64,000 nt of DNA from Terriglobales bacterium (GTDB lineage Bacteria > Acidobacteriota > Terriglobia > Terriglobales > Acidobacteriaceae): contig JAICSO010000019.1 of NCBI GenBank assembly GCA_025936825.1, positions 1 to 64,000 on the forward strand. The letters are read 5' to 3'. Made by a program: the position numbers and the translations under genes. Under the pieces are notes generated by a model. The model was not told the DNA's origin, made no database searches, and saw nothing but the letters and a program-made list of their open reading frames with translations. Positions 8,455 through 16,977 of the stretch are shown piece by piece (the stretch's first letter is position 1; each line of letters begins with the position of its first letter).

Positions 8455-9966
8455 CTACGTGCAGCTTGGCGCTGTCTCTGGCTGTAACCTTTTTGCATCG
8501 ACACTAGGTTTAGGCAACTTCACAATGTTCTTTAGCTTTCGATTGATCCAAAGCTCTACCGGAAAGCTGTAAAAGTCATAGTTCAGGCGCATGCGAGCAG
8601 GATACGCGGTGAGGTGCTGAATAGTTTTTGCGATGCGACCGTGACCTTTGGTCGCAATCGGAGCTCGATCGAACGCGATCCGCAGGTAATCTCGCATAGT
8701 CTGGACCCGCTGGTGATCGGTACCTTTGAGCCAAGGCAGCACGGTGTATCGTGGGAAGTAATCCGCCCAACCCTCCAGGGACTTGGGTACCTCGATCCCC
8801 AGTTGGGCAGTCTGCTGGAAAATCGGTGATCCGGGATAAGGAGTGAAGATGTTCGTCCAGAATTCTGCACCGGGGAACTTGCGGCAGATATCCATCATGA
8901 AAGCGACCGTTTCGCGCCGCTCTTTCGGGCCTTCCCCGGGAAACCCAAAGATGATATTGAACGACGGGATAACTCCCGCGCGAATGCACCTCTCGGTAGA
9001 TTGATAGATGTCTCCCAGAACTTGAAAATCCTTATTCATCAGCTTCATCACCGTCGGAGAAGCCGTTTCAATCCCCTGGCAAATCTGATGTAACCCGGAG
9101 CGGCGCAGCAGGGTCAATTCCTGGATGGTTAGCCGCGCTGTGAGGTTAGTCGTAGCTTGAACACTCCACTTAAAGTTCGCCCCACCCCGGATCAAGCCTT
9201 CTGCGATCTTGAGCGAGCGGTCGAGATCGACCAGGAAATTATCATCGGCCATCCACAGCAGTTCCAGGCGATAGCGGCGAGTCAGATCGATAGTCTCCTC
9301 CACTACTTGCTCGACGGGCAGGGCGTTCCACTTGCGTCCGTAAACTCCGGCGTTCGTGCAGTAAGCGCAATTGAAGGGACAGGCTAGGCTAGAGACGTAC
9401 ATCGCCCAGCGCCGGCCGCAAATTTGTTCGTACGCGTCAAAGTCGGCAAGATGGTAGGCCTTTGCCGGCATCTGTTCGAGCCTCTTGAGCGGTCGTTCGG
9501 CAGTAAAGTGCAGCTTGCCATCGCGCTTGAATCCGATGCCCATTACGTCGTCGAGTGGGGCATCGTCGCGTAGCCTATCGGCCACAGCAACCATGCTCTC
9601 CTCCCCTTGGGCCCGGACAATGATGTCCACGTAAGGGGCCTCAAGTGTCTGGGTTGGGAGCAAAGACGGATGCCAGCCCCCTAAAATGATGGGGAATTCC
9701 GGACTCCAGTTCTTGATCGCTTTCGCGACCTCAACGGTCTCACGGATCATCGGCCCAGTCACTAGCGAGATGCCTAGACAGAGCGCATCTTTTACTTCTT
9801 CCATGATGCGCTTCTTGTAGTCTGGTGCGATGGACGCATCGATGATGCAGATTTCATATCCCGCATCCAGTAGAGGAGTGGAGATTGCCAGGATTCCGAG
9901 CGGGGCAGTCGCTTCAATGCTGGAAAAAGAGGCAACGAAGAAGACGATTTTCTTTGAGGATTTCAC
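8455..9966 (-). CDS. B12-binding domain radical SAM protein
   Basis: About 500 residues. N-terminal cobalamin-binding-like Rossmann domain (to about 150: PLGILAISTPLLDAGYE, LCLGISLVTGP, PIILGGWHPSL), without a DxHxxG motif, as in many B12 radical SAM enzymes. The radical SAM core follows with SLACPFNCAYC, the CxxxCxxC that binds the [4Fe-4S] cluster, then a GIETASP strand and FGFPGEG. The frame is open to 10107, but GTG at 9966 is preferred: GAGAAGG lies 6 bases upstream and the translation then aligns with its paralogue at 15446. Both paralogues end with a YSFPxELW motif. Last gene of the minus-strand group; it has its own copy of the regulatory repeat at 10016. Confidence 0.9.
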   Translation of the reverse strand: MKSSKKIVFFVASFSSIEATAPLGILAISTPLLDAGYEICIIDASIAPDYKKRIMEEVKDALCLGISLVTGPMIRETVEVAKAIKNWSPEFPIILGGWHPSLLPTQTLEAPYVDIIVRAQGEESMVAVADRLRDDAPLDDVMGIGFKRDGKLHFTAERPLKRLEQMPAKAYHLADFDAYEQICGRRWAMYVSSLACPFNCAYCTNAGVYGRKWNALPVEQVVEETIDLTRRYRLELLWMADDNFLVDLDRSLKIAEGLIRGGANFKWSVQATTNLTARLTIQELTLLRRSGLHQICQGIETASPTVMKLMNKDFQVLGDIYQSTERCIRAGVIPSFNIIFGFPGEGPKERRETVAFMMDICRKFPGAEFWTNIFTPYPGSPIFQQTAQLGIEVPKSLEGWADYFPRYTVLPWLKGTDHQRVQTMRDYLRIAFDRAPIATKGHGRIAKTIQHLTAYPARMRLNYDFYSFPVELWINRKLKNIVKLPKPSVDAKRLQPETAPSCT

Positions 9967-10015
9967 CTTAAGCCTTCTCGTGAGTCCACAAATTACCAAT
10001 GACTGCCTGCCCGTT

Positions 10016-10042
10016 TGTCTCGAAATTGTTAAAACCCTGCAA
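10016..10042 (+). promoter_or_regulatory. three-repeat 11-bp-period regulatory site 2 (before the radical SAM gene at 9966)
   Basis: Plus-strand reading TGTCT-N6-TGTTA-N6-TGCAA, spacing exactly 11 bp. It lies 50 bp upstream of the GTG at 9966 and points away from the gene. It shares an extended pattern with site 3 (TTTGTCTC, ATTGTYAAA and CTGCAAA at equal distances). Confidence 0.7.
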
Positions 10043-10137
10043 AATTCCAAGTCGGACAGGAGTTTTTCACTTGCAACGGTCGTGGAGCAGCAACGAAGTC
10101 GTGGCAAGAGCGTGAAAAGGTTGAGACATTCCAGCCC

Positions 10138-11670
10138 TCATTCCGGCTCCATTAAGTAAGAGAATGCCTGCATAGGTGCCGCCCTGGTCCATCGTCGCAG
10201 AAGAAAGCAGCCCAACCCGGCGCCGTAGACCACGGCTCCGCAGGTGAATTGAGCCATAAGTGCACCAACGGTGTGAATCCCAAAGACCCGTCCGAGCAGC
10301 CAGAGCACGCAGGTGAATGGGATGCAGAGAAGCAACGGGAATCCATAACACCGTCTCAGAAAAGTCCGGAGCGGTAGGCGCAGCAAGCGACAGACGTGTT
10401 CCGGCAGAAAAAGAATACTCGTGCATGTCAGCGGAATCGCCGTGCCCAGGGCAACGCCGAGCAGGCCCAAAGGACGGACCAAAATCAGGCTGAGCAGAAG
10501 GTTGGTCGCCCCTTCCAGCAGGAGCACTGAGGCCAGCGTTCGATGCCGGCCCATGCCGAGAAGAATCTTCGTAGATGTGGATTGGGCAAGATACAAAGAA
10601 CGCGGGACGAGCAATAGAACCAGCACCGAGTAGCTGGCGATATAGCGGCTGCCCACCCAAACCTCAATAATGGATCGGCCCATGATCACCAGAGTCATGC
10701 AGATGGGAAAGACGATCAACGCGCAAGCCCGGTTCCCAGCGATGAAAGTGCGCTGCAGGCGGTTGAGATCACCGACTGCATGGAAGTGACTGCTCATTGG
10801 AACAAAGACTTGCGACATACCCCGAACGGCGTACCCGGAATATTCGACGAGCTTTCCTGCAATCGAGAATCCTGTGATTGCGCTGGCAGAGAGGAAGGCG
10901 CCGATCACCACGGCGTCAGATTGGAAGCGTAGCTTCTCGGCCATCGCAATCAGAAGTGCGAAAACGCCGTACCCCGCCATTTTATAAAGCGCAGTTGTTT
11001 CCAAGTGCGCCACTGAGAGGCGCACCGGCATCGCCCATATTGTTATGATTGCCAGGAGCACGTAACCAAGCACGCTGCTTATGACGGCAATGGCGCCTAT
11101 GGCCAACAGTCCTTTGCCAGTAATAAGCGCAATACAGATCAAGGCAGCGCGGACCACATGCATGCCAGCCTGGGTGAGTTGCAGGACCGAAAACTTCTGA
11201 AGACCCTCAAGGATGGCAGTGAAGACGGTCAGCGGAAATGAAAGCCCAACGCCGATCCCCGAAAGTACGAAGAGCATCCGAGCGGAACCCAGAAGAGCGG
11301 ACGGGATTTTGAAAAAGACGTTCAGATAGAGGGACCCTACTGCCGTCAGAAGTACAACCAGCACTGCGACCACGCTATAAAACGCCAGACTTGTGCTCAA
11401 ATATCGCGAGAGATGATCGGCATTGCCGGTGGCGGTGAACGTTGCCGTGTACTTTACGATGGACGACCGAATTCCAAAATCGAGGAGCGCGAAATACGAC
11501 GTCACGGTGAAGACTAAAATCCAAAGGCTGAAGGCTTCATCCCCGAGGCGGTGAAGAATCAGGGGGGAAAGCACAATACCGACCGCCCCATGCACGGCAA
11601 GCGCGACCCACGTCGCGGCGACGTTTTTGAGCGCTCTTACTTTGACGCCCATGAATCTTTGTTCCCCCAT
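10138..11670 (-). CDS. polysaccharide/lipid flippase (Wzx/MATE-like membrane protein)
   Basis: About 510 residues with roughly 12-14 hydrophobic segments along the whole length, and a start resembling O-antigen flippases (NVAATWVALAVHGAVG, LSPLILHRLG, then a DFGIRSSIVKY element typical of the Polysacc_synt family). It probably moves a lipid-linked intermediate across the inner membrane. The frame is open to 11736, overlapping the upstream gene by 55 bases; ATG at 11670 (12 bases after the upstream stop) is chosen, and ATG at 11652 with GGGGGA upstream is also possible. Fourth gene of the minus-strand unit, after the NTP_transf_5 gene. Confidence 0.85.
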   Translation of the reverse strand: MGEQRFMGVKVRALKNVAATWVALAVHGAVGIVLSPLILHRLGDEAFSLWILVFTVTSYFALLDFGIRSSIVKYTATFTATGNADHLSRYLSTSLAFYSVVAVLVVLLTAVGSLYLNVFFKIPSALLGSARMLFVLSGIGVGLSFPLTVFTAILEGLQKFSVLQLTQAGMHVVRAALICIALITGKGLLAIGAIAVISSVLGYVLLAIITIWAMPVRLSVAHLETTALYKMAGYGVFALLIAMAEKLRFQSDAVVIGAFLSASAITGFSIAGKLVEYSGYAVRGMSQVFVPMSSHFHAVGDLNRLQRTFIAGNRACALIVFPICMTLVIMGRSIIEVWVGSRYIASYSVLVLLLVPRSLYLAQSTSTKILLGMGRHRTLASVLLLEGATNLLLSLILVRPLGLLGVALGTAIPLTCTSILFLPEHVCRLLRLPLRTFLRRCYGFPLLLCIPFTCVLWLLGRVFGIHTVGALMAQFTCGAVVYGAGLGCFLLRRWTRAAPMQAFSYLMEPE

Positions 11671-11681
11671 AGACCCGAGAC

Positions 11682-12983
11682 TCAGGTGCCGGAATGTGGG
11701 AGCCGCTCCGGCCGAAAACGCATCCCGTTCAGCCACAGCCAGCGTGGCACTTCACAGAAATAGCGCAGCCAGGCAAATCCGTAATAGACACAGCGACGCG
11801 CAAGTTTGTGTTGTTTCCACCACTGTAGGTTCAGAATTAGCGAGGGATTCTTTCTCAGAGCAAAAGCAATCCGCAATGGCCGCCAGGCAGAGGGAGCGGG
11901 GCTGCCGTCAGCCGGTTGAACGGGGTCCCCCCGGTACTGCTGATGCAGAAACACGGATAGCTTCGAAGTGGCAAAAAAACGTATCTCGTGGACTGGTAAT
12001 TCGCTGAGCACCCATTTGCAGGAATAGCGATCAAGCCAGACGCGAGCTCCGGGACGAAGCTGGCCAGTCCAGGTCTGAACCAGTTGAGGTAAAGGGGCGT
12101 CAAAAAGCTGAGTGGCTGACTCGCTCACCACGACCACAAATTCCCTCAGCTCTGCATTGCAACCCACCCTTTGCTCGATCATTCTCCACAGCCTGGCGTC
12201 GCTCGCGCGCTGATTCAAGAAGAATGCGATCTCGAGCAGGCTCCCAACTTTGATCCAGTGCGAAAAGACGTGAGACATGGCATGCAGCACCTGGATGAGG
12301 AACGCGTCCGCATCATCCAGAGCCGGAAATCTGGTCCCCTCAATCTCGTTCATTACGACCCGTCGCGCGGTGAACTGTCGCTGCACCGACGGCAGACGTA
12401 ACAGTTCACCATCCCAAATGTCCAGATGCAGTTCAACTGCGTGGGGCGCCCGCGAGGAATACTGCTCAGACCCGCGAGAGCGAGGAACCGTTCCCGGCTT
12501 GAAGAACAAACGTTCTTTACTCGATGCCGTCTGCTTCGACAGGTATCCCATATCAGTCAGGATTCGACAAGCGGCTCCGAGTGACTGCTGGTCAACCAGA
12601 TAATCAAGATCACCTTGCTGTCGCAACGAAATGTCGGGACAGTACTCGGGCACGAGCGAAAAGCCCTTCAGCACCGCGAATCTGAGGCCAGAATTCTGGA
12701 ATTGCTCATTGATCTGTCTCATGCGATCGAACAGATCAGCCATGCGTTTTTGGTTCGCCGCAAAATCTGCTCTCAAACGGAACAGTAACGGTTCGGGGAT
12801 CGTTCCCGTTGCGTTTTGAGTCTCGAGCCTGTGCAGGAAGTAAAATGCGAGTCCGGAGTCGTTAAGCCACTGGAACGTACGCTTCCACTGGTGTGAATTG
12901 ATTGTGTTCAGAGCGTCGACACCCGGTCCAGAACTGGAGAACGCCAGGAACTGAACAATCCTCTCTGCAGCGCAGCGACTCAT
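11682..12983 (-). CDS. nucleotidyltransferase-like protein (NTP_transf_5 family)
   Basis: About 433 residues. The pattern RFAVLKGFSLVPEYCPD followed by LRQQGDLDYLV is the core of the NTP_transf_5 (PF14907) family, with the Asp-x-Asp pair of the nucleotidyltransferase fold near residue 135. A conserved His (VELHLDIW) and HAMSHVFSHWIKVGSLLEIAFF follow. Members often sit with HprK-like kinases and in lasso-peptide or exosortase-linked loci, where their exact reaction is not settled. The chosen ATG at 12983 overlaps the stop of the methyltransferase upstream (ATGA); the frame is open further up to 13112, inside that gene. Confidence 0.85.
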   Translation of the reverse strand: MSRCAAERIVQFLAFSSSGPGVDALNTINSHQWKRTFQWLNDSGLAFYFLHRLETQNATGTIPEPLLFRLRADFAANQKRMADLFDRMRQINEQFQNSGLRFAVLKGFSLVPEYCPDISLRQQGDLDYLVDQQSLGAACRILTDMGYLSKQTASSKERLFFKPGTVPRSRGSEQYSSRAPHAVELHLDIWDGELLRLPSVQRQFTARRVVMNEIEGTRFPALDDADAFLIQVLHAMSHVFSHWIKVGSLLEIAFFLNQRASDARLWRMIEQRVGCNAELREFVVVVSESATQLFDAPLPQLVQTWTGQLRPGARVWLDRYSCKWVLSELPVHEIRFFATSKLSVFLHQQYRGDPVQPADGSPAPSAWRPLRIAFALRKNPSLILNLQWWKQHKLARRCVYYGFAWLRYFCEVPRWLWLNGMRFRPERLPHSGT

Positions 12984-13729
12984 ACCAATCCCCCAGCACA
13001 GATTGGTTTCTTGCAATGCCAGACGATTACAGCCGGCATTGAACTTGCCTCCGTAAACAATCGAGACTTGCCAGCCGCGTGGAATATCGGTCTCTCCGAC
13101 TCTTCCAGCCAAAGAGGCATGGAGGTCACGCGTTCAAAACCAGCTTCGGTCAACGCTCTAACTGTCTCCAGAGAAGAGCGAGGGAATACTTCGATCTCCA
13201 GCGAGTCGTGATCATCGCGAAATCCGACTCGCCAGCCGTGGCCGTAGGCTTCGGGATGAAGATCGCTGACGAAAATATCCGCTCCTGGCTTGGTGACTCG
13301 CGCCAACTGCGGCAGTACCGAGTCCAGGCGACGAATGTGACTGAATGCAAACGAGCAAACTACCAAGTCGAAGATTGTCTCGCGGAATGGAAGATCCGAG
13401 CAGTCCGCTTGGATGAGCTTGTTAGTTATCGTAGGCTTTCGCTGTGCCACTCGCAGCATCGCATTGGAGCGATCCACTCCGATGCCTGCGGCCAGCTCAG
13501 GCATCAGTCTTTCCAACCAGCGGCCCGTTCCGCAGGCCATATCCAGAAACGTCCTGTTGCGCATAGCTGCTAGCAGTGGCAACAGATGACGTTGCTCGCG
13601 CGCCAGTAACGGATTAGGAGAACGGTCGTAAGTGGGCGCCCAGCGCTCGTAGCCGTCGCTAACCGAAACCGGACCAGGTTGCACGCCAGCCGGGCTCGGG
13701 CATTCATCTGTTCGCACAATGCGGTTCAC
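12980..13729 (-). CDS. class I SAM-dependent methyltransferase
   Basis: 249 residues with the Methyltransf_11 pattern: YERWAPTYDRSPNPLL near the start, motif I FLDMACGTGRWLERL (about residues 57-71), an acidic loop GVDRSNAML, and LVVCSFAFSHI and DIFVSDLHPEAYG as later motifs. Soluble. It overlaps its neighbours at both ends by 4 bases (the radical SAM gene upstream and the NTP_transf_5 gene downstream), so it belongs to one tightly coupled unit. The acceptor is unknown. Confidence 0.9.
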   Translation of the reverse strand: MNRIVRTDECPSPAGVQPGPVSVSDGYERWAPTYDRSPNPLLAREQRHLLPLLAAMRNRTFLDMACGTGRWLERLMPELAAGIGVDRSNAMLRVAQRKPTITNKLIQADCSDLPFRETIFDLVVCSFAFSHIRRLDSVLPQLARVTKPGADIFVSDLHPEAYGHGWRVGFRDDHDSLEIEVFPRSSLETVRALTEAGFERVTSMPLWLEESERPIFHAAGKSRLFTEASSMPAVIVWHCKKPICAGGLV

Positions 13730-15189
13730 AGGCTCTCAGCTTTGGGCTTGCGCAATTCAATAACTTGCTGCATCCATTTCAGCTCCCATGGTGCTCCGTA
13801 GATGCCGAGGCGATAACGCCAACTGCTGAGCGCTTTCAGCGCGAGCCGGCCCCAATTCGGCAAGCGAATGTCCTGAACGGTCGGCCATCGCGACGAGACG
13901 ACCAGTTCAAAGTTGTCGATTCTCCGCTTTGTCGTGGGTTTTAACCAGGGTGTCTGGGGATCCTTTTGGGTTGCGAAGCGCTGCCAGTGGTCCGTAGCCC
14001 ACTCGTCGGGCGTGGTCGGAAATTGGACTTTGTCCTCTATGCCACCGTACATCCGTGCACGCTGGGGCACGGGGGTGTAGTGCTCCACGATGATCTCCGC
14101 CTCTGGATTCAGACGTTTCAGCTGGCGAATAAATCCGATGCAGCTCCGGGTATCGCCCTCCGGGTCTTTTGGATTTCCAAAGATAATTGAAAACTCCGGA
14201 GTGATGCCGAATCGCCGAATGCGTGAGGCCAATGCAAGGGTATCCTCAGCATGAAGGTCTTTGTTCATCTCCTTAAGAACCTGGTTATCGCCGGACTCGG
14301 CGCCAAAAAAAATCATGGTGCAACCCGCGCGCCTCAGAGCCTCATAGGTCGCATCCGAGTACTTCATCATGATGTCGGTTCGCCCTTCGCACCACCAGCG
14401 GAGATTCAACGAGGCAAGGCGGTCAGCCAACTCGCGGGTGTGGTCCTCTCGCAGGAAGAAATTGTTGTCATAAAACTGAACTGCATCTACTCCGTACGTT
14501 TTGACCAGATGCCGCAGGATGTCCTCGGTGCGCCCTGGCGATTCCATTCTCTCCCGGCTTCCGGAAAACGTGACCACACCGCAAAAGTTGCAGCGATACG
14601 GGCAGCCGAGGCTAGCTTGATGAACCGCTGTGCGAGCACCCAGAAACGTAGGCAGAAGATATCTTTGGGCGGGAAGCCGATGATATGGATACCAGGGAAA
14701 ATCATCGAGGCTGCGCATCGGGCGCTCGGGATTATGGCGCACGATGCCCGTTTTGTCCCTGTACGAGAGTCCTGAAATATTCTTCAGGTCGCGTCGGTCA
14801 CGCAGGGCCTCAAGCAATTCGAGAAACGTTTGTTCCCCCTGCCCGCGAACGGCGAAATCAACGTAAGCCGCGTTCAGCGCCGCGGCCGTGTAGTTGGAAG
14901 CAAAATACCCCCCCCAGACGATCGGGACCGAAGGAAATCGCGCGCGAATCTCGCGGCAACTCGCCACGGCCCCGACTGTCTGCGGCCCCGGCATCACCGT
15001 GACGGCAAGGAGTTCAACGGGACGGTCCTTCAGGATGCCAATCAGGGTCTGGGTGGGGTTGGGATCAAGATTCCCATCGACAATCTCGTACTCTTCCTGG
15101 CCTTCCACCACTGCAGCCATGGCAAGGATCGACAGAGGAAAACGCCGGTTCCGCGCTCGAGTGGCTTTCGGGTTGTAAAAGAGAATCAT
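13726..15189 (-). CDS. B12-binding domain radical SAM protein
   Basis: 487 residues from ATG at 15189. The frame is open to 15408, but the translation becomes family-like only at MILFYNPKATRARNRRFPLS, so the ATG at 15189 is used. B12-binding-like domain to about residue 150 (VIVWGGYFASN at its end), then the radical SAM core with SLGCPYRCNFC and FFGAESGD; the C-terminus has YGAPWEL, similar to the YSFPWELW end of two other enzymes in the locus. First gene of the minus-strand unit, with regulatory site 3 at 85 bp upstream. It is the most divergent of the five B12 radical SAM proteins here. Confidence 0.9.
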   Translation of the reverse strand: MILFYNPKATRARNRRFPLSILAMAAVVEGQEEYEIVDGNLDPNPTQTLIGILKDRPVELLAVTVMPGPQTVGAVASCREIRARFPSVPIVWGGYFASNYTAAALNAAYVDFAVRGQGEQTFLELLEALRDRRDLKNISGLSYRDKTGIVRHNPERPMRSLDDFPWYPYHRLPAQRYLLPTFLGARTAVHQASLGCPYRCNFCGVVTFSGSRERMESPGRTEDILRHLVKTYGVDAVQFYDNNFFLREDHTRELADRLASLNLRWWCEGRTDIMMKYSDATYEALRRAGCTMIFFGAESGDNQVLKEMNKDLHAEDTLALASRIRRFGITPEFSIIFGNPKDPEGDTRSCIGFIRQLKRLNPEAEIIVEHYTPVPQRARMYGGIEDKVQFPTTPDEWATDHWQRFATQKDPQTPWLKPTTKRRIDNFELVVSSRWPTVQDIRLPNWGRLALKALSSWRYRLGIYGAPWELKWMQQVIELRKPKAESL

Positions 15190-15273
15190 ACGTACAGCGT
15201 GGAACTCACTTCGGCATCTGGGCGAGATGCTTGTAAATTCCGCCACGAAGGTAACAATCGTGACGTTCTCATT

Positions 15274-15300
15274 TGTCTCCGTATTGTCAAAGTTCTGCAA
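15274..15300 (+). promoter_or_regulatory. three-repeat 11-bp-period regulatory site 3 (before the minus-strand unit)
   Basis: Plus-strand reading TGTCT-N6-TGTCA-N6-TGCAA. It lies 85 bp before the ATG at 15189 in the divergent region and points away from that gene, the same relative orientation as the other four sites. Confidence 0.7.
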
Positions 15301-15361
15301 ACAAAAGCAGTGTGGCGAGCACGGTACACCCGGCGAAACGGCAGCGAGAATTGTCAAGAAG

Positions 15362-15388
15362 TGACACAGATTTAACAATCCACTGACA
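15362..15388 (-). promoter_or_regulatory. three-repeat 11-bp-period regulatory site 4 (before the plus-strand radical SAM unit)
   Basis: Minus-strand reading TGTCA-N6-TGTTA-N6-TGTCA; in gene direction TGACA, TAACA, TGACA at 11-bp intervals. 58 bp before the TTG at 15446. A further half-site in the opposite direction (TGTCA at 15352-15356) makes an inverted repeat with the first TGACA, with 5 bases between them. Confidence 0.7.
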
Positions 15389-15445
15389 AGTCGTGCGTCT
15401 CTATCCACCTAGAGTGCAGTAGCCGAACGCTCATAGGGACTTGAC

Positions 15446-16951
15446 TTGTCCGGAACCAAAAAAGTCGTACTGTTTTATCCCCCGTATGACGGTCCACCGC
15501 TCGGTGCGCCCCTCTCCCTACTCTGCCTCGCATCTCCACTCTTGCAGGCGGGATTTGAAGTCAAGATCATCGACAACCTGATCGCGCCGAACTATGACAA
15601 GGCAATCCTTCAGGAAACAGCGGATGCGCTTTGTTTAGGCATCTCGGTGCTCACGGGGCCACACATCGGCGCCGCAGTTCGGGTCTCGAGACTGATAAAG
15701 AAGCTGCGGCCAGAGTTGCCCATCATTTTCGGCGGCTGGCACCCGAGTCTCGCAACTCATCAAACGCTTCGCGAACCGTTCGTTAATGCGATTGTCAGAG
15801 GACAAGGCGAGCTTACCCTGCTGGAACTCGTGCAAAGAATCGCAGAACGAAGCGATTGGCACGGCGTGCAAGGCCTCTCGTTCAAAGATGGGGACGGGAA
15901 ACTCATTGATGAACCCGAGAGGCCTGTCACGAATGTGAACCAGCTGCCGCCTCCCAGTTATCATCTAGCAGATCCGGCTATTTACGCCGCGGTGTCCGGG
16001 GTAAGGCAGTTAGCATACACCAGCAGCATCGGATGCCCCTACCAGTGCAACTACTGCACCGACATGGTCTTCTATAAACGGCGTTTCAATGCTTACACAG
16101 TTGATCGCGTGGTGAGCGAACTCAGTGACCTGGTTCCCCGTTACAACATCGAACACGTCCCCTTTTTCGATTCTAATTTCCTGGTGGACCGTCGGCGTGC
16201 CGTCGCAATCGCCAAAGGGATCATCGCCACTGGAGTGAAGTTTCAGTGGGACTTTCAGACTTCCACCGACTTCCTTTCTCTCATGAGCGAGGAGGAGGTC
16301 CACCTTTTGGCGGAAAGCGGTGTACACCACATCGGATTCGGGACCGAATCAGCCTCGCAAGAGGTACTTACCCTGATGAACAAGCGTTTTCAGCATGTGG
16401 AACAGATGGTCGAGACGGCGCGAAAGACTCACCTGGCCGGGATCCACGTGGTATTCAACATAATTCTTGGTTATCCCGGCGAGACCGACTCCGATCGCCA
16501 GAAGACTTTCCGTGTAATGAGCGATATCGCCAAAGACTACTCGAATGTCAGCTTCTCTCCCAATATCTTCACTCCCTATCCTGGAATCCCGATCTGGCCG
16601 CAGCTCAAGAGTATGGGAGTGAGGGAGCCGCAATCTCTAGAAGAATGGGAGACCTTGGCCCTGGGTACTAACGTCCTGCCCTGGTTGCGCGGAGAAGATT
16701 TACATCGCCTTCGGCGCAGTCTCGAATACTTCCTGCTCAACAATCAGATTCGAAAGTTCACCAGGAAAATACCGTGGGCGCAACGCGGCGTCAGGCGACT
16801 ATTGGGAGCACCCGTACGCTGGCGCATTGGCAAAAGCCACTACTCATTCCCCTGGGAACTCTGGGTGTCGCGCGCAGTGGAGAGAGTGGTTACGAAACGC
16901 TCGCTGTTAACCGGGCAGGCTTTACCCGAACGTACGGAGCAAGCGTGTTGA
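15446..16951 (+). CDS. B12-binding domain radical SAM protein
   Basis: 501 residues, a clear paralogue of the gene at 8455-9966 over its whole length (shared PLGA/PLGI start, LCLGIS, TGP, GGWHPSL, NIFTPYPG and YSFPxELW). It has the B12-binding-like N-terminal domain without DxHxxG, then SIGCPYQCNYC as cluster motif and GFGTESAS. The TTG start is supported by AGGGA about 8 bases upstream and by alignment with the paralogue. The two copies may catalyse successive or alternative steps. First gene of the five-gene plus-strand unit; site 4 lies 58 bp upstream. Confidence 0.9.
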   Translation: MSGTKKVVLFYPPYDGPPLGAPLSLLCLASPLLQAGFEVKIIDNLIAPNYDKAILQETADALCLGISVLTGPHIGAAVRVSRLIKKLRPELPIIFGGWHPSLATHQTLREPFVNAIVRGQGELTLLELVQRIAERSDWHGVQGLSFKDGDGKLIDEPERPVTNVNQLPPPSYHLADPAIYAAVSGVRQLAYTSSIGCPYQCNYCTDMVFYKRRFNAYTVDRVVSELSDLVPRYNIEHVPFFDSNFLVDRRRAVAIAKGIIATGVKFQWDFQTSTDFLSLMSEEEVHLLAESGVHHIGFGTESASQEVLTLMNKRFQHVEQMVETARKTHLAGIHVVFNIILGYPGETDSDRQKTFRVMSDIAKDYSNVSFSPNIFTPYPGIPIWPQLKSMGVREPQSLEEWETLALGTNVLPWLRGEDLHRLRRSLEYFLLNNQIRKFTRKIPWAQRGVRRLLGAPVRWRIGKSHYSFPWELWVSRAVERVVTKRSLLTGQALPERTEQAC

Positions 16952-16977
16952 ATGGCTGAATGGAAGGGGCAATCAAG

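Noticed and set aside
3439-13729. Lasso-peptide biosynthesis, suggested by HprK-like plus NTP_transf_5
   Set aside because: No asparagine-synthetase-like cyclase, no transglutaminase-like protease, no RRE and no precursor were found.
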